From: JALOKP01 sp963800865
GTDB taxonomy: Bacteria; Acidobacteriota; Polarisedimenticolia; J045
NCBI GenBank assembly: GCA_963800865.1
Contig: CAWDCL010000004.1
Coordinates: forward strand, 496,001 to 560,000
Length of the DNA stretch: 64,000 nt
Direction: 5' to 3'
Both the position numbers and the translations under genes were made by a program. This document shows, one piece after another, positions 33,435 to 42,195 of the stretch; positions within the stretch are counted from its first letter, which is position 1, and every line of letters begins with the position of its first letter. A model generated the notes under the pieces. It did not search any database and was not told where the DNA came from. It worked only from the letters and a program-made list of their open reading frames with translations.

Positions 33435-33472
33435 GCACCGGCGGTGTTCGAGTCCTCGAGCACCGCCGGTGC
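33435..33472 (+). terminator. Long hairpin after the PQQ fragment
   Basis: GCACCGGCGGTG (33435-33446) pairs perfectly with CACCGCCGGTGC (33461-33472), and the stem can extend inward through TCGA/TCGA (33448-33451, 33456-33459) to a 4-base loop. Only TGTT follows, so it is a weak terminator or a transcript-end structure. It lies between two plus-strand genes. Confidence 0.5.
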
Positions 33473-33530
33473 TGTTCCCATCCGGCGAGACTGTCGTAGT
33501 CGCGTCGCCCGGCAGGAGTAGTCTCGGCCC

Positions 33531-34454
33531 GTGCGAGCGGAACGGGCGGTCGCGAGGATGCTGGCCGTGGCCCTCCTGGCGGTGCTTCCGCCGGGCGCCG
33601 GCGCGCACGCCTCGCCGTCCGACGCGGAGCCGGCCGTCGCGCCGGCCGCCCCGCCCGAGCCCCGCCCGTACTGGCGCCAGAACCTCTTCCGCCGGATCTG
33701 GTTCGATCAGCGCCCCCTCCTTCTCGACTGGTGGCCCGCGGAGTTCTCCCGGCCGAGTTTCTCCGTCCCGCTCGGCTTCACGACCCTCGTCGCGCTGACC
33801 TCGGACTGGGGCGACACCGGCGGCATCGATGTCCAGGTCGGGCGCGCGATCCACGACGAGTGCGGGAGCGGCTGCACGAGCGCGAGCAACGCGCTGACGA
33901 AGCTCGGCGACTGGCCGGTTCTCGCCGTGGGGATGGGGATCGCCTGGTGGGCCGGGGCCCACGCCGGCAACGAGCGGCTTGCCGAGGCGTCGAGTCTCGG
34001 TCTCGAGGCGCTCGCGACGACGGGGCTGTGGAACGAGGCACTCAAGCAGCTCATGGCGCGTGCGCGCCCGCCCGGCGGCTCGCTCGGTGCCTTCTGGAAC
34101 TACGGCGGGGCGCCGCCCGGGCAGGAACTCGGCTCGTTCCCGTCCGGTCACGCCCAGACCGCCTTCACCGTCGCGGCGGTCTACGCGACCGTCTACCGCG
34201 ACAAACCCTGGGTCGCGTGGCTGGCGTACGGTACGGCGTCGATGATCTCGCTCGCGCGGGTCTCGCTGGGGCGGCACTTCCCGACCGACGTCATCGTCGG
34301 CGGGATGCTCGGCGCGAGCGTCGGACGCTTCACCGTCGCCCGGGCCCACGGCGACCCGCACGCCGGCCCGGCGCTGCGCGCGCTGCAGGGCTGGCAGCCC
34401 GTCGTCGATCCCGTGCGCGAGAGCTACGCGCTCTACTGGGCGCGAAGCTGGTAG
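33531..34454 (+). CDS. PAP2-family phosphatase with N-terminal export signal
   Basis: The 307-residue protein starts at GTG 33531 with a signal or anchor segment (MLAVALLAVLPPGAGAHA). It carries the three PAP2 motifs: KQLMARARPP (KxxxxxxRP), FPSGHAQ (PSGH) and ARVSLGRHFPTDVIVG (SRxxxxxHxxxD, with A for the leading S). The histidines of PSGH and GRH are catalytic in the family, which removes phosphate from lipids such as undecaprenyl pyrophosphate or phosphatidate. An early GxxSxCxSGC segment (HDECGSGCTSASN) is less usual. The actual lipid substrate is unknown. Confidence 0.85.
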   Translation: MRAERAVARMLAVALLAVLPPGAGAHASPSDAEPAVAPAAPPEPRPYWRQNLFRRIWFDQRPLLLDWWPAEFSRPSFSVPLGFTTLVALTSDWGDTGGIDVQVGRAIHDECGSGCTSASNALTKLGDWPVLAVGMGIAWWAGAHAGNERLAEASSLGLEALATTGLWNEALKQLMARARPPGGSLGAFWNYGGAPPGQELGSFPSGHAQTAFTVAAVYATVYRDKPWVAWLAYGTASMISLARVSLGRHFPTDVIVGGMLGASVGRFTVARAHGDPHAGPALRALQGWQPVVDPVRESYALYWARSW

Positions 34455-34494
34455 GGTCGCGCCATGCGCCGCGGGGCGTCCGGGCCAGGGACCA

Positions 34495-35703
34495 TTACCC
34501 CTTCCGCAGCGCCGCGAGCAGCCAGGTGATCCCGATCCACTGGCCGATCGCGGTCCCGATCGTCGCCATCACGCTGACCAGCAGCACGCGCAGGAAGCGG
34601 TTGCGGTAGATGCCGCGCAGCGACTTGAAGTCCTCGCGCACCGTCTCGCAGTCGGCGACGGTCGGCTTGCGCAGCCAGGCCTCGACCAGCCCGAGAAGCA
34701 TCCCCGAGGCCAGCGTCGGGTTGAGCGCCGCCGCCGGGCCGAGCACCAGGCCCGACAGCGCGGTCAGGATGCGCGAGCCACCGAGCAGCGAGAAGACCGT
34801 CGTGCCGACCGCGACCGGCACGCCCCAGGCCATGACCAGCTCCATCAGGCCCTGGCCGGAGTGCTCGCGATAGCCGAACGCGAACGCGGCGAGGATCAGC
34901 GCCGGGATCGCCCACTTGACGACCGTCATCCAGCGCGACGGCGGCGGGATCGTCGAGAGCGCTGCGAAGTCGACCGGCTGCCCGAGGCGCGCGACCATCC
35001 CGGGAACGTGCGCCGCGCCGACGACGGCGACCACCGTCTCGCCCGGGGCCTCCGCGGCGCGGCCGGCCAGCCACGCGTCGCGCTCGTCGATCAGCGGCTC
35101 CTTGATCTGCGGCAGCTCCTCGGCGAACTCCTTCATCATCGTCGAGAGCGCCTCGCCGCGCCGCAGCTCCTCGAGCTGCTCCTCCGTGATCTCCTCGTGC
35201 TTGAAGAACCCGTCGAGCAGCGCGCCCAGCAGCTTGGCGCGATCCCAGAGCGACAGCCGGCCCCAGACCCGCTTGAGCGTCACCTGGATGTCGCGGTCGG
35301 CCAGCACCAGCTTCGCGCCGATCTCCTTCGCGGCGTTGACGGCGGCCAGCAGCTCGGCTCCCGGCTTGACGCCGAACCGCTCGCCCAGCTTCGCCTGCCA
35401 GGTGGAGAGCGCGAGCGACGCCAGCAGGAACGGGACCTTCCCCTGCTTGATGATCTGGAAGATGTCGAGCTTCTTCCAGCGCTCCTCGTCGGTCATCGCG
35501 GCCAGGCGGTTCTCGTCCAGCTCGACCGCGACCGAGTCGGGCCGTACGCGATCGATCACTTCGCGCACCTCGCGCACGCTCTCCGGGGAGACGTGCGCGG
35601 TGCCGACGATGTGGATCGTCTTCCCGCCCGAGCGGACGGTCGTCACCGACTCCGGCAGCGGGGAGTCGTACAGCGGGGGGCCGGCGGCGGGCGATTCGGT
35701 CAT
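34495..35703 (-). CDS. TraB family protein
   Basis: The 402-residue protein has the TraB/PrgY domain: IHIVGTAHVSPESVREVREVIDRVRPDSVAVELDENR at the N-terminus, LVLADRDIQVTLKR in the middle and VVAVVGAAHVPGM before the membrane part. The two GTAHV/GAAHV boxes and the ELDENR glutamate are the family signatures, related to TIKI-type metalloproteases. The C-terminal third has about four hydrophobic helices. PrgY limits peptide pheromone activity in Enterococcus; the role in Gram-negatives is unknown. Confidence 0.88.
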   Translation of the reverse strand: MTESPAAGPPLYDSPLPESVTTVRSGGKTIHIVGTAHVSPESVREVREVIDRVRPDSVAVELDENRLAAMTDEERWKKLDIFQIIKQGKVPFLLASLALSTWQAKLGERFGVKPGAELLAAVNAAKEIGAKLVLADRDIQVTLKRVWGRLSLWDRAKLLGALLDGFFKHEEITEEQLEELRRGEALSTMMKEFAEELPQIKEPLIDERDAWLAGRAAEAPGETVVAVVGAAHVPGMVARLGQPVDFAALSTIPPPSRWMTVVKWAIPALILAAFAFGYREHSGQGLMELVMAWGVPVAVGTTVFSLLGGSRILTALSGLVLGPAAALNPTLASGMLLGLVEAWLRKPTVADCETVREDFKSLRGIYRNRFLRVLLVSVMATIGTAIGQWIGITWLLAALRKG

Positions 35704-35805
35704 GGCGGCTCCGGGAGGGCGGTCATGCTACCCCGGGGGCGGCGACGCGCCAGCTCCGGGGGAGAGCCACGGGATACGCGCGCCCTCAGCCGGGCCGCAA
35801 CGCGC

Positions 35806-36648
35806 TTACACCGCCGCCGAGACCGAGTCCTCGAGCGTGATCTCGAGCTCCGCCAGCACGACCTCGGTCGCACCCAGCTGGTGCGCTTCCGCCGTCGCCG
35901 AGAGGACGATCGACGCGTCGTGCGTGATCCCGATCCCCAGCCGGTGGCAGGCCTCGTTGGCCAGCCGGACGATCAGCAGCGGGGTGTTCGCCGGGTCGAT
36001 CTCCTCGGTGTGGTGGTCGCGCACGATCACCCGGTAGACCTCGGGGAGGTTCCACTCCTCGAGCAGCCGGTGGCCCTGGTCGGTATGGGCGGTCGTCAGC
36101 AGCTCGTGGAGCAGCTCGGGCGGCAGCTCGAGCTTCCCCTTGGCCTCGGCCTGCATCTCGTCCAGCACGCGGGCCAGGAAGAGCATCCCGACGTCGTGGA
36201 TCAGGCCCCCGACGAAAACTTCCTCCTCCAGGGAGCGGTGCCCGAGCTTGTGCGCCAGCCAGCGCGACGAGAGCGCGCAGGCCGAGGCGTGGGCCCAGAG
36301 GGTCTGCATCAGCTCGGCGATCTGCGGGTTGCGCGCGGCGTAGCGGCTGCGCTCGGAGGCCAGCAGCACGAGCTGGGCGACCTGCCGCAGTCCCAGCCGG
36401 ACGATCGCCGCGCGCACGGTCGTGATCTGCGCGAGGCCGCCGAAGAACGGCGAATTCGCGGCGCGCAGCACCTCGGCGGCCAGCGCCTGGTCCGACTGGA
36501 TCAGCCGCTCGACCTCGGCGACCTCGAACTCGTCGCTCTTGGCGATCGACTGGATCTTGATCGCCACGTCGTTGAAGACGGGAAGCTTGAGATCGTTCTT
36601 GGCGGCGAACTCCGTCACTTGACGGAGCAGCGGGAGTTCCTGGCTCAT
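35806..36648 (-). CDS. HDOD domain signalling protein
   Basis: The 280-residue protein is almost entirely an HDOD domain: LPVFNDVAIKIQSIAKSDEFEVAEVERLIQSDQALAAEVLRAANSPFF, TTVRAAIVRLGLRQVAQLVL, then VGGLIHDVGMLFLARVLDE. HDOD proteins resemble HD-GYP hydrolases but usually lack activity and act as signalling adaptors. A LIHDVG with His-Asp is retained. ATG 36648 overlaps the stop of the pilB-like gene by 4 bases (ATGA), so the two are translated together. The pairing suggests control of a type IV pilus or type II secretion ATPase. Confidence 0.88.
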   Translation of the reverse strand: MSQELPLLRQVTEFAAKNDLKLPVFNDVAIKIQSIAKSDEFEVAEVERLIQSDQALAAEVLRAANSPFFGGLAQITTVRAAIVRLGLRQVAQLVLLASERSRYAARNPQIAELMQTLWAHASACALSSRWLAHKLGHRSLEEEVFVGGLIHDVGMLFLARVLDEMQAEAKGKLELPPELLHELLTTAHTDQGHRLLEEWNLPEVYRVIVRDHHTEEIDPANTPLLIVRLANEACHRLGIGITHDASIVLSATAEAHQLGATEVVLAELEITLEDSVSAAV

Positions 36649-38582
36649 TCGGCGATCCCCAAGAGGCGGCGAAGCTCGGCCACGGGGCGCGGCTTCGCGA
36701 GGCGCGGAAGGTGGTGGATGATCTCCTCGTACGACGTCAACCCCTGGGCGGCCTTCACGATCCCGTCCTCGAGCAGCGTGACGAGGCCGCTGGTCTCGGT
36801 GCTGATGCGGCGGATCTCGTAGGAGGTCTTGCGCGCCAGCACGGCTTCCTTCACCGGCTCGTTCAGGACCAGCAGCTCGAAGATCGCGACCCGTCCGCGG
36901 TAGCCGAGGTGCCGGCAGGCCGGGCAACCGGCGCCGAGCTTGAAGCTCACCCCCTTGATGTCGCGCGGCTCGTACCCCAGCCGCCGCAACTCGTGCGGCG
37001 ACAGCACGCGGTCCTCGGCGCACTTGGGACAGACTCGCCGGACCAGCCGCTGGGCGACCACGCTGACCACCGTCGAGGAGATCAGGAAGGCCTCGATGTT
37101 CATGTTCAGCAGGCGCAGCAGGCCGCCGATCGAGTCCTCGGTGTGGAACGTCGTCAGCACCTTGTGCCCGGTCAGCGCGGCCTGGATCGCCGTCTCGGCC
37201 GAGAACTGGTCGCGGATCTCGCCGATCACGATGATGTCGGGATCCTGCCGGACGATGTGCTTGAGCGTCTCCTCGTAGGAGACGCTGATCTTCGGGTTGA
37301 TCGAGCACTGCGAGATCCCGTCGATCACGTACTCGACCGGGTCCTCGGCCGTGATGATGCTGGTCTTGGCGTCGTTGAGGTGGTTGACCGAGGCGTAGAG
37401 CGTCGTCGTCTTGCCCGAGCCGGTCGGCCCGGTGATGATCACCACCCCCGACGGCGCGTCGAGCGCGTCCTCGACGAAGCGCTGGAGCATCCGCGGCGCC
37501 ATCCCGACGTCCTTGATCTCGAGCAGCGTCTCGCGGTTGTTCAGGAGGCGCAGGACCGTCTTCTCGCCGTGGATCGTGACGTAGAACGAAGCCCTGATGT
37601 CGATCGCCCCGTTGCCCGTCTCGTAGAGGATGCGGCCGTCCTGGTGACGCCGCCGCTCGGCGATGTCGGCCCCGGCGATGATCTTGATCCGGCTCGTCAG
37701 GGACGAGGCCATCTCGAGCGGGATGTCCTTGTAGGGGACCAAGGTCCCGTCGCGACGCATCCGGATCCGCAGCCGGTCCTTCATCGGCTCGAAGTGGATG
37801 TCGCTGGCGCGCTCCTTGATCGCGTCCTGGATGATCGACTGCGCGGCCGCGACGATCGCATTCTCGCTGGCGCCGGCCGCGGGGGCCGGAGCGTCGGCCT
37901 GCTCGAGGCGCGCGACCGCGGCCTCGATCGCCTTCCGGCTGCAGAGGCCGAAACTGATGTTCTCGCCGAATATCCGCTTGGCCGCGGCGATGTGGTTCGG
38001 TTCGAGCGGGTTCGCGAAGGCGACCAGCACTGAGCCGTCGGTGGTCGAGATCGGCAGGAACTCGTGCATCTTGTAGACGCGCGTCGGCGCCATCTTCGCC
38101 AGCTTCTTGTCGGCAACGCACTCGGAGGACGGGACGTGCGTGTAGCCCAGCTGGTAGGCGAGCACGCTGAACAGCTCGGTCTCGGAGATGAGGTGGTTGT
38201 CCACCAGCACCTCGCCGAGGCGCGCGCCGGGCTTCTCCTTCTGGATCGAGAGCGCCGTCTTGAGGTCGGCCTCGGAGAGGTAGCCCAGCTCGACCAGCAG
38301 GTCGCCCAGCTTGAGCGAGACCCGGTTCGCCTGGAGCGTCTTCCGGATCTGCTCGTCGGTGACGTAGTTCAGCTCTTCCATCACCTGCAGGAGCGGCTTC
38401 GGCGACGGCAGCTTGGCGTGGACGCGCTGGGCGTAGCGCAGCTGCTCCGGCGTCAGGAGGCCCCCGGCAAGGAGCAGCTCAGCGATCGCCGTGCCGGCCG
38501 ACGAGGGGACGGGGCCGGTGGGTTCGGGTGGCGGCGTTTTCGGCTCGGCGGCCGCGGCCGGGCGTTCTTCGACCTCGATCAT
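36645..38582 (-). CDS. pilB: PilB/GspE-type secretion ATPase
   Basis: The 645-residue protein has a MshEN-type N-terminal domain (LGDLLVELGYLSEADLKTAL, about residues 85-240), then the GspE/PilB ATPase with Walker A GPTGSGKTTTLYAS near residue 388, the Asp box, Walker B (DIIVIGEIRDQFSAETAIQAALTGH) and a tetracysteine zinc site (CPKC near 515, CPAC near 557). It powers pilus assembly or type II secretion. No pilA, pilC or pilT is in the window, so pilB versus gspE cannot be settled; MshEN, a c-di-GMP-binding module in relatives, favours pilB/mshE. Confidence 0.9.
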   Translation of the reverse strand: MIEVEERPAAAAEPKTPPPEPTGPVPSSAGTAIAELLLAGGLLTPEQLRYAQRVHAKLPSPKPLLQVMEELNYVTDEQIRKTLQANRVSLKLGDLLVELGYLSEADLKTALSIQKEKPGARLGEVLVDNHLISETELFSVLAYQLGYTHVPSSECVADKKLAKMAPTRVYKMHEFLPISTTDGSVLVAFANPLEPNHIAAAKRIFGENISFGLCSRKAIEAAVARLEQADAPAPAAGASENAIVAAAQSIIQDAIKERASDIHFEPMKDRLRIRMRRDGTLVPYKDIPLEMASSLTSRIKIIAGADIAERRRHQDGRILYETGNGAIDIRASFYVTIHGEKTVLRLLNNRETLLEIKDVGMAPRMLQRFVEDALDAPSGVVIITGPTGSGKTTTLYASVNHLNDAKTSIITAEDPVEYVIDGISQCSINPKISVSYEETLKHIVRQDPDIIVIGEIRDQFSAETAIQAALTGHKVLTTFHTEDSIGGLLRLLNMNIEAFLISSTVVSVVAQRLVRRVCPKCAEDRVLSPHELRRLGYEPRDIKGVSFKLGAGCPACRHLGYRGRVAIFELLVLNEPVKEAVLARKTSYEIRRISTETSGLVTLLEDGIVKAAQGLTSYEEIIHHLPRLAKPRPVAELRRLLGIAE

Positions 38583-38687
38583 GACGCTCCCCGGGGGCCC
38601 GCCGCCGGCCGGAACCGACCGGACCGGAGCGAACGGGTTCCCTCCGGGACACTCGTCGGCCGGGGAGCGGGGGACTTGAGGGGGACC

Positions 38688-38759
38688 GTAGGGGCCGGCC
38701 TCCGTGCCGGCCCGAACGCCGCGGGGGGGATGCGGGCCGGCACGGAGGCCGGCCCCTAC
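38688..38759. repeat. REP pair between pilB-like and M13 peptidase genes
   Basis: Unit 1 (38688-38713) is GTAG, stem GGGCCGGC, loop CTCCGT, stem GCCGGCCC. Unit 2 (38734-38759) is its inverse: stem GGGCCGGC, loop ACGGAG, stem GCCGGCCC, then CTAC. The two are separated by 20 bases, a typical head-to-head BIME. They lie in the 276-base gap between two minus-strand genes. Confidence 0.88.
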
Positions 38760-38858
38760 GATCCCCCGGCAGCGCGACGTCGCGTCCCGGCGGAGCGGGG
38801 CAGAAATGCGGCGGGCCGGGGACCCCCCCGGCCCGCCGCGACTTCGAGCGCCTCCGGG

Positions 38859-40937
38859 TCACCAGACGGCGCAGGTCTTCTCCGGGCGCATCGGGGTGCC
38901 GGCCTTGCACTGGAACGCGGCCGAGAACTCCGGCAGGTGCGAGACCGGGGCGTTGACCCGGAACTTCGGCGGCGAGTGCGGGTCGACCGTGGCCAGCACG
39001 CGCTCGATCTCCGGGGTCTGCAGCGAGCACCAGGTCTGGGCGAACCCGACGAAGAACAGCTGATCGTCGGTCAGCCCCGGGACGGCCGGCGTCGCGGAGG
39101 GGTTCTTCGCGGCCCAGTTCCTGTAGGCGCGGTAGGAGTACTTGATCCCGCCGAAGTCGGCGATGTTCTCGCCCAGGGTCAGCTCGCCGTTGAGCTTCAC
39201 GCCGGGCTGGACCTCGAACGTCCCGTACAGGTCCTCGATGCACGCCGCCTGCTTCTCGAACTTCTCGCTGACGGCCGGCTCCCACCACTCCTTGAGCTGG
39301 CCGTCCGGAGCGAACTTGCGCCCCTCGTCGTCGTAGCCGTGCGTCAGCTCGTGCCCGACCACCATTCCGATGCCGCCGAAGTTCATCGCCATCGGGAACG
39401 ACTGGTCGAAGAACGGGGGCTGCAGGATGCCGGCCGGGAACACCATCTCGTTCCAGAGCGGGTTGTAGTAGGCGTTGACCGTGGGGGAGGACATCCCCCA
39501 CTCGCTGCGGTCGACCGGCTTGCCGACCTTGTCGGCCTGGCGCCGGAACTCGAACACGTCGGCCCGCTGGACGTTGCCGAAGTAGTCGCCGGGCTTCACC
39601 TCGAGCTTGCCGTAGTCGATCCACTTGTCGGGGTAGCCGACCTTGTTGACCAGCGTGGCCAGCTTGCCGGCTGCGCGCTCCCGCGTCGCCTCGTCCATCC
39701 AGGAGAGGTTGCCGAGCCCGGTGCCGAACGACTCCTCGACGGCCAGGATCATCTCCTTCGCGGTCTTCTTGCTGGCGCCTGGGAACTGCTTGTCGACGAA
39801 CAGCTTCCCGACGATCTCGGGCATCGCGCCGTCGGTCGCCGTGACGCAGCGCTTCCAGCGGGCCTGCAGCTCCTTCTGGCCGGCCAGCGTCTTGCCGTAG
39901 AAGTCGAAGTTCTGGTCGACGAAGGCCTTCGGGAGCCGGGGGGAGGCACCGCGCACGACGTTCCAGCGCAGGTAGCTCTGGAGCGTGGCCGGCGGCGTGG
40001 TCGCGGCCACCTTGGCGAGCCCCTCGAAGAACTCGGGCGTGGCGACGTTGATGTCGGCGGGCGCCGGCACCGCCGCCGCGGTGAAGAAGTCGGTCCACGG
40101 CAGGCCCGGCGTCAGCTTCTGCAGGCCGGCGGGGTCGGTCTTGTTGTACAGCTTCTCGACGTCGCGCAGCGCGGCGCGCTCGCGTGAGAACTTCGCCAGC
40201 TCGGTCTCGAAGCCGACGATCGACTTCGCCGCCGCGGCCGCAGCGTCGGGCTTGTCGCCCAGCAGCTGGAACATCTTCGTGATGTTCTGCTCGTACCCGG
40301 CGCGGAGCGTCTTGCTGCGCTCGTCGTCCTTCAGGTAGTAGTCGCGATCGGGAAGGCCGAGGCCGCCCTGGATCAGCATCGCCATGTTGACGTTGGGGTT
40401 CTTGAAGTCGGGCTCGATGCCCAGCCCGAAGAGCGGGCCGTAGGTCAGCGCCTGCATCTTGCCCGCGACCGTCATCAGCGACGCGCCGTCCTTGACCGTC
40501 GCGATCTCCTTCAGAATCGGCTCGAGCGGCTTGGTCCCCAACTCCTCGATCTTCGCCTCGTCCATGCAGGAGGCGAAGAACGCGCCGGCCTTCTTCTCCT
40601 CGTCGCTCCTCGGGCTCTTCGCCGCCTGCTCGAGGATCTCTTTCAGGGAGAGCCGGTTGCGCTCCGCGATCTCGGTGAAACCGCGGCCCCAGCGCGACTG
40701 GTCGGCAGGGATCTTGGTCGAGTCCAGCCAGCCGCCGCAGGCGTACCGGTAGAAGTCGGTGCAGGGGTCAGCCTTGGCGTCCATCGCTGCCAGGACCGAC
40801 TTGGCGGCGGGGGAGGGGGCGGCGGCGGTCGCCGTGGGAGCGGGCGACGGCGACGGCTGGGCGGCCGCCAGAGCGGCGGGGGCGATCGCGAGCGCGACCA
40901 GGAGCAACAGGGCCAGGAGCGGGAGCCGGCGGTTCAT
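38859..40937 (-). CDS. M13 family metallopeptidase (neprilysin/PepO type), secreted
   Basis: The 692-residue protein has a signal peptide (LLALLLLVALAIAPAALA), an Ala/Pro linker, the N-terminal DPCTDFYRYACGGW, and the catalytic part with NAYYNPLWNE near 490, the zinc motif HELTHGYDDEG near 530, and GENIADFGG near 590, where the glutamate is the third zinc ligand. It ends in CAVW, the family's conserved terminus. M13 enzymes cut small peptides; bacterial forms act in the periplasm or outside. ATG 40937 is followed by the signal peptide directly. Confidence 0.95.
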   Translation of the reverse strand: MNRRLPLLALLLLVALAIAPAALAAAQPSPSPAPTATAAAPSPAAKSVLAAMDAKADPCTDFYRYACGGWLDSTKIPADQSRWGRGFTEIAERNRLSLKEILEQAAKSPRSDEEKKAGAFFASCMDEAKIEELGTKPLEPILKEIATVKDGASLMTVAGKMQALTYGPLFGLGIEPDFKNPNVNMAMLIQGGLGLPDRDYYLKDDERSKTLRAGYEQNITKMFQLLGDKPDAAAAAAKSIVGFETELAKFSRERAALRDVEKLYNKTDPAGLQKLTPGLPWTDFFTAAAVPAPADINVATPEFFEGLAKVAATTPPATLQSYLRWNVVRGASPRLPKAFVDQNFDFYGKTLAGQKELQARWKRCVTATDGAMPEIVGKLFVDKQFPGASKKTAKEMILAVEESFGTGLGNLSWMDEATRERAAGKLATLVNKVGYPDKWIDYGKLEVKPGDYFGNVQRADVFEFRRQADKVGKPVDRSEWGMSSPTVNAYYNPLWNEMVFPAGILQPPFFDQSFPMAMNFGGIGMVVGHELTHGYDDEGRKFAPDGQLKEWWEPAVSEKFEKQAACIEDLYGTFEVQPGVKLNGELTLGENIADFGGIKYSYRAYRNWAAKNPSATPAVPGLTDDQLFFVGFAQTWCSLQTPEIERVLATVDPHSPPKFRVNAPVSHLPEFSAAFQCKAGTPMRPEKTCAVW

Positions 40938-41061
40938 GAGATGGGTTCCTCCGCGGGAATGGGGCGCCAAGACTGTCGCCTGCCGGCCACTTTCGCAAAA
41001 GGCCCGACCGGCCGGGCGGTCGGACCGGGGCGACGAGCGGCGCCCCGCAGTCGGCCGCGCG

Positions 41062-41222
41062 ATCGCGGGCCGGCACGGAGGCCGGTCCCTGCGGTTGCGG
41101 GCCGGCACGGAGGCCGGTCCCTGCGGTTGCGGGCCGGCACGGAGGCCGGCCTCTGCGATCGCGGGCCGGCACGGAGGCCGGCCCCTGCGGTTGCGGGCCG
41201 GCACGGAGGCCGGCCCCTACAG
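41062..41222. repeat. Five-copy tandem array of REP palindromes, period 32
   Basis: Five units with exact 32-base period start at 41062, 41094, 41126, 41158 and 41190, all in one orientation. Each has stem GGGCCGGC, the fixed loop ACGGAG and a right arm GCCGGCCC with T in place of C in copies 1, 2 and 3 (still pairing as G-U on the plus strand). Spacers alternate between GTTGC and ATCGC. The last unit ends in CTAC at 41217-41220, whose CTA is the stop codon of mutM on the minus strand. The array fills most of the 279-base gap before the M13 gene. Confidence 0.92.
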
Positions 41223-42098
41223 GTCGTCGAGAGATCGCGGCCAGTCCTTTCCCAGCAGGCGCGAGAGGGCCCGGTCGGCCAGCAGCCGCCCACCGGTCTG
41301 GCAGCGCGGGCAGTAGTTGCACTCGTTCCCGGCCCGCACGATCCGCTGGACCGGGGCGCCGCAGTCGGGGCACGGCTGACGGAACCGCCCGTGCACCGCC
41401 ATCCCGTCTCGGAATGCCGTCACCTTCTCGGGCCACCCGTCGCCCGTCTCGGCGATCAGCCGGTCCCGCCAACCGCGGAGCACGGCCTCGGTCGCCGCGT
41501 GAAGTCGCGCGACCTCGGGCGCGGACAGGTTCCGTGTCAGCTGGAGCGGCGAAAGGCGGGCCCGGTGCAGGATCTCGTCGGAATAGGCGTTGCCGATCCC
41601 GGCGAAGAGCCGCGGATCGGTCAGCGCGCGCTTGAGGGTGTGATTCTCGCGCGCGAGGACCGCGGCGAAGGCCTCGAGCCCGGCGGTCAGCGGCTCGATC
41701 CCGCCGCGATCCAGCGCGGCCAACGCGTCGCGGCCCCGGACCAGGCAGAGCGAGGCCCGCCGCTTCGATCCGGCCTCGGTGATCACGAGCGTCCCCGCGT
41801 CGAAGTCGGCGGCCGCCAGCCCGAGCCTCCCGGGGATCGCCGCCCCGGCGGGGCGCCAGCGCAGCCGTCCGGCGATCATCAGGTGGAGGGCCGCGAACAG
41901 CTCGCCCTCGAACCCGAGGACGATCCGTTTCCCCAGCCGCTCGAGCCCGACGACCTTTCTCCCCTCGAACTCCTCCGGGATCGGATCCACAGTCCGCAGG
42001 AGAAACGGATTAGTCAGTCGCCATCGGAGGAGCCGCGCCCCATCGAGCCGGCGCCGGAGGCAGGAAAGATAGAGCTCGAGGTCTGGCAGTTCGGGCAC
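41217..42098 (-). CDS. mutM: Formamidopyrimidine-DNA glycosylase (Fpg/MutM-like)
   Basis: The 293-residue enzyme removes oxidised purines such as 8-oxoguanine and cuts the abasic site. The start PELPDLELYLS after GTG 42098 gives the catalytic N-terminal proline and glutamate 3. The helix-two-turn-helix region (DPRLFAGIGNAYSDEILHRARLSP) contains the conserved lysine-free turn GIGNAYSDE, and the C-terminal zinc finger has CPDCG and CPRCQ. The UAG stop comes from the GTAG end of the adjoining REP unit, so the last codons may have changed when the repeat inserted. Confidence 0.92.
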   Translation of the reverse strand: MPELPDLELYLSCLRRRLDGARLLRWRLTNPFLLRTVDPIPEEFEGRKVVGLERLGKRIVLGFEGELFAALHLMIAGRLRWRPAGAAIPGRLGLAAADFDAGTLVITEAGSKRRASLCLVRGRDALAALDRGGIEPLTAGLEAFAAVLARENHTLKRALTDPRLFAGIGNAYSDEILHRARLSPLQLTRNLSAPEVARLHAATEAVLRGWRDRLIAETGDGWPEKVTAFRDGMAVHGRFRQPCPDCGAPVQRIVRAGNECNYCPRCQTGGRLLADRALSRLLGKDWPRSLDDL

Positions 42099-42195
42099 GC
42101 GGGCATTATCTCCATACCCGGTGCAACTCCCCGGGCGGGTTGCGCGTTGTAAGAGTGCCTGGAGAGCAACCGATCCGATGTCCACGGAGGACCCC

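Noticed and set aside
41062..41222. CRISPR-like array
   Set aside because: Units repeat fully, including the spacers, with a 32-base period and palindromic core; there are no unique spacers and no cas genes.
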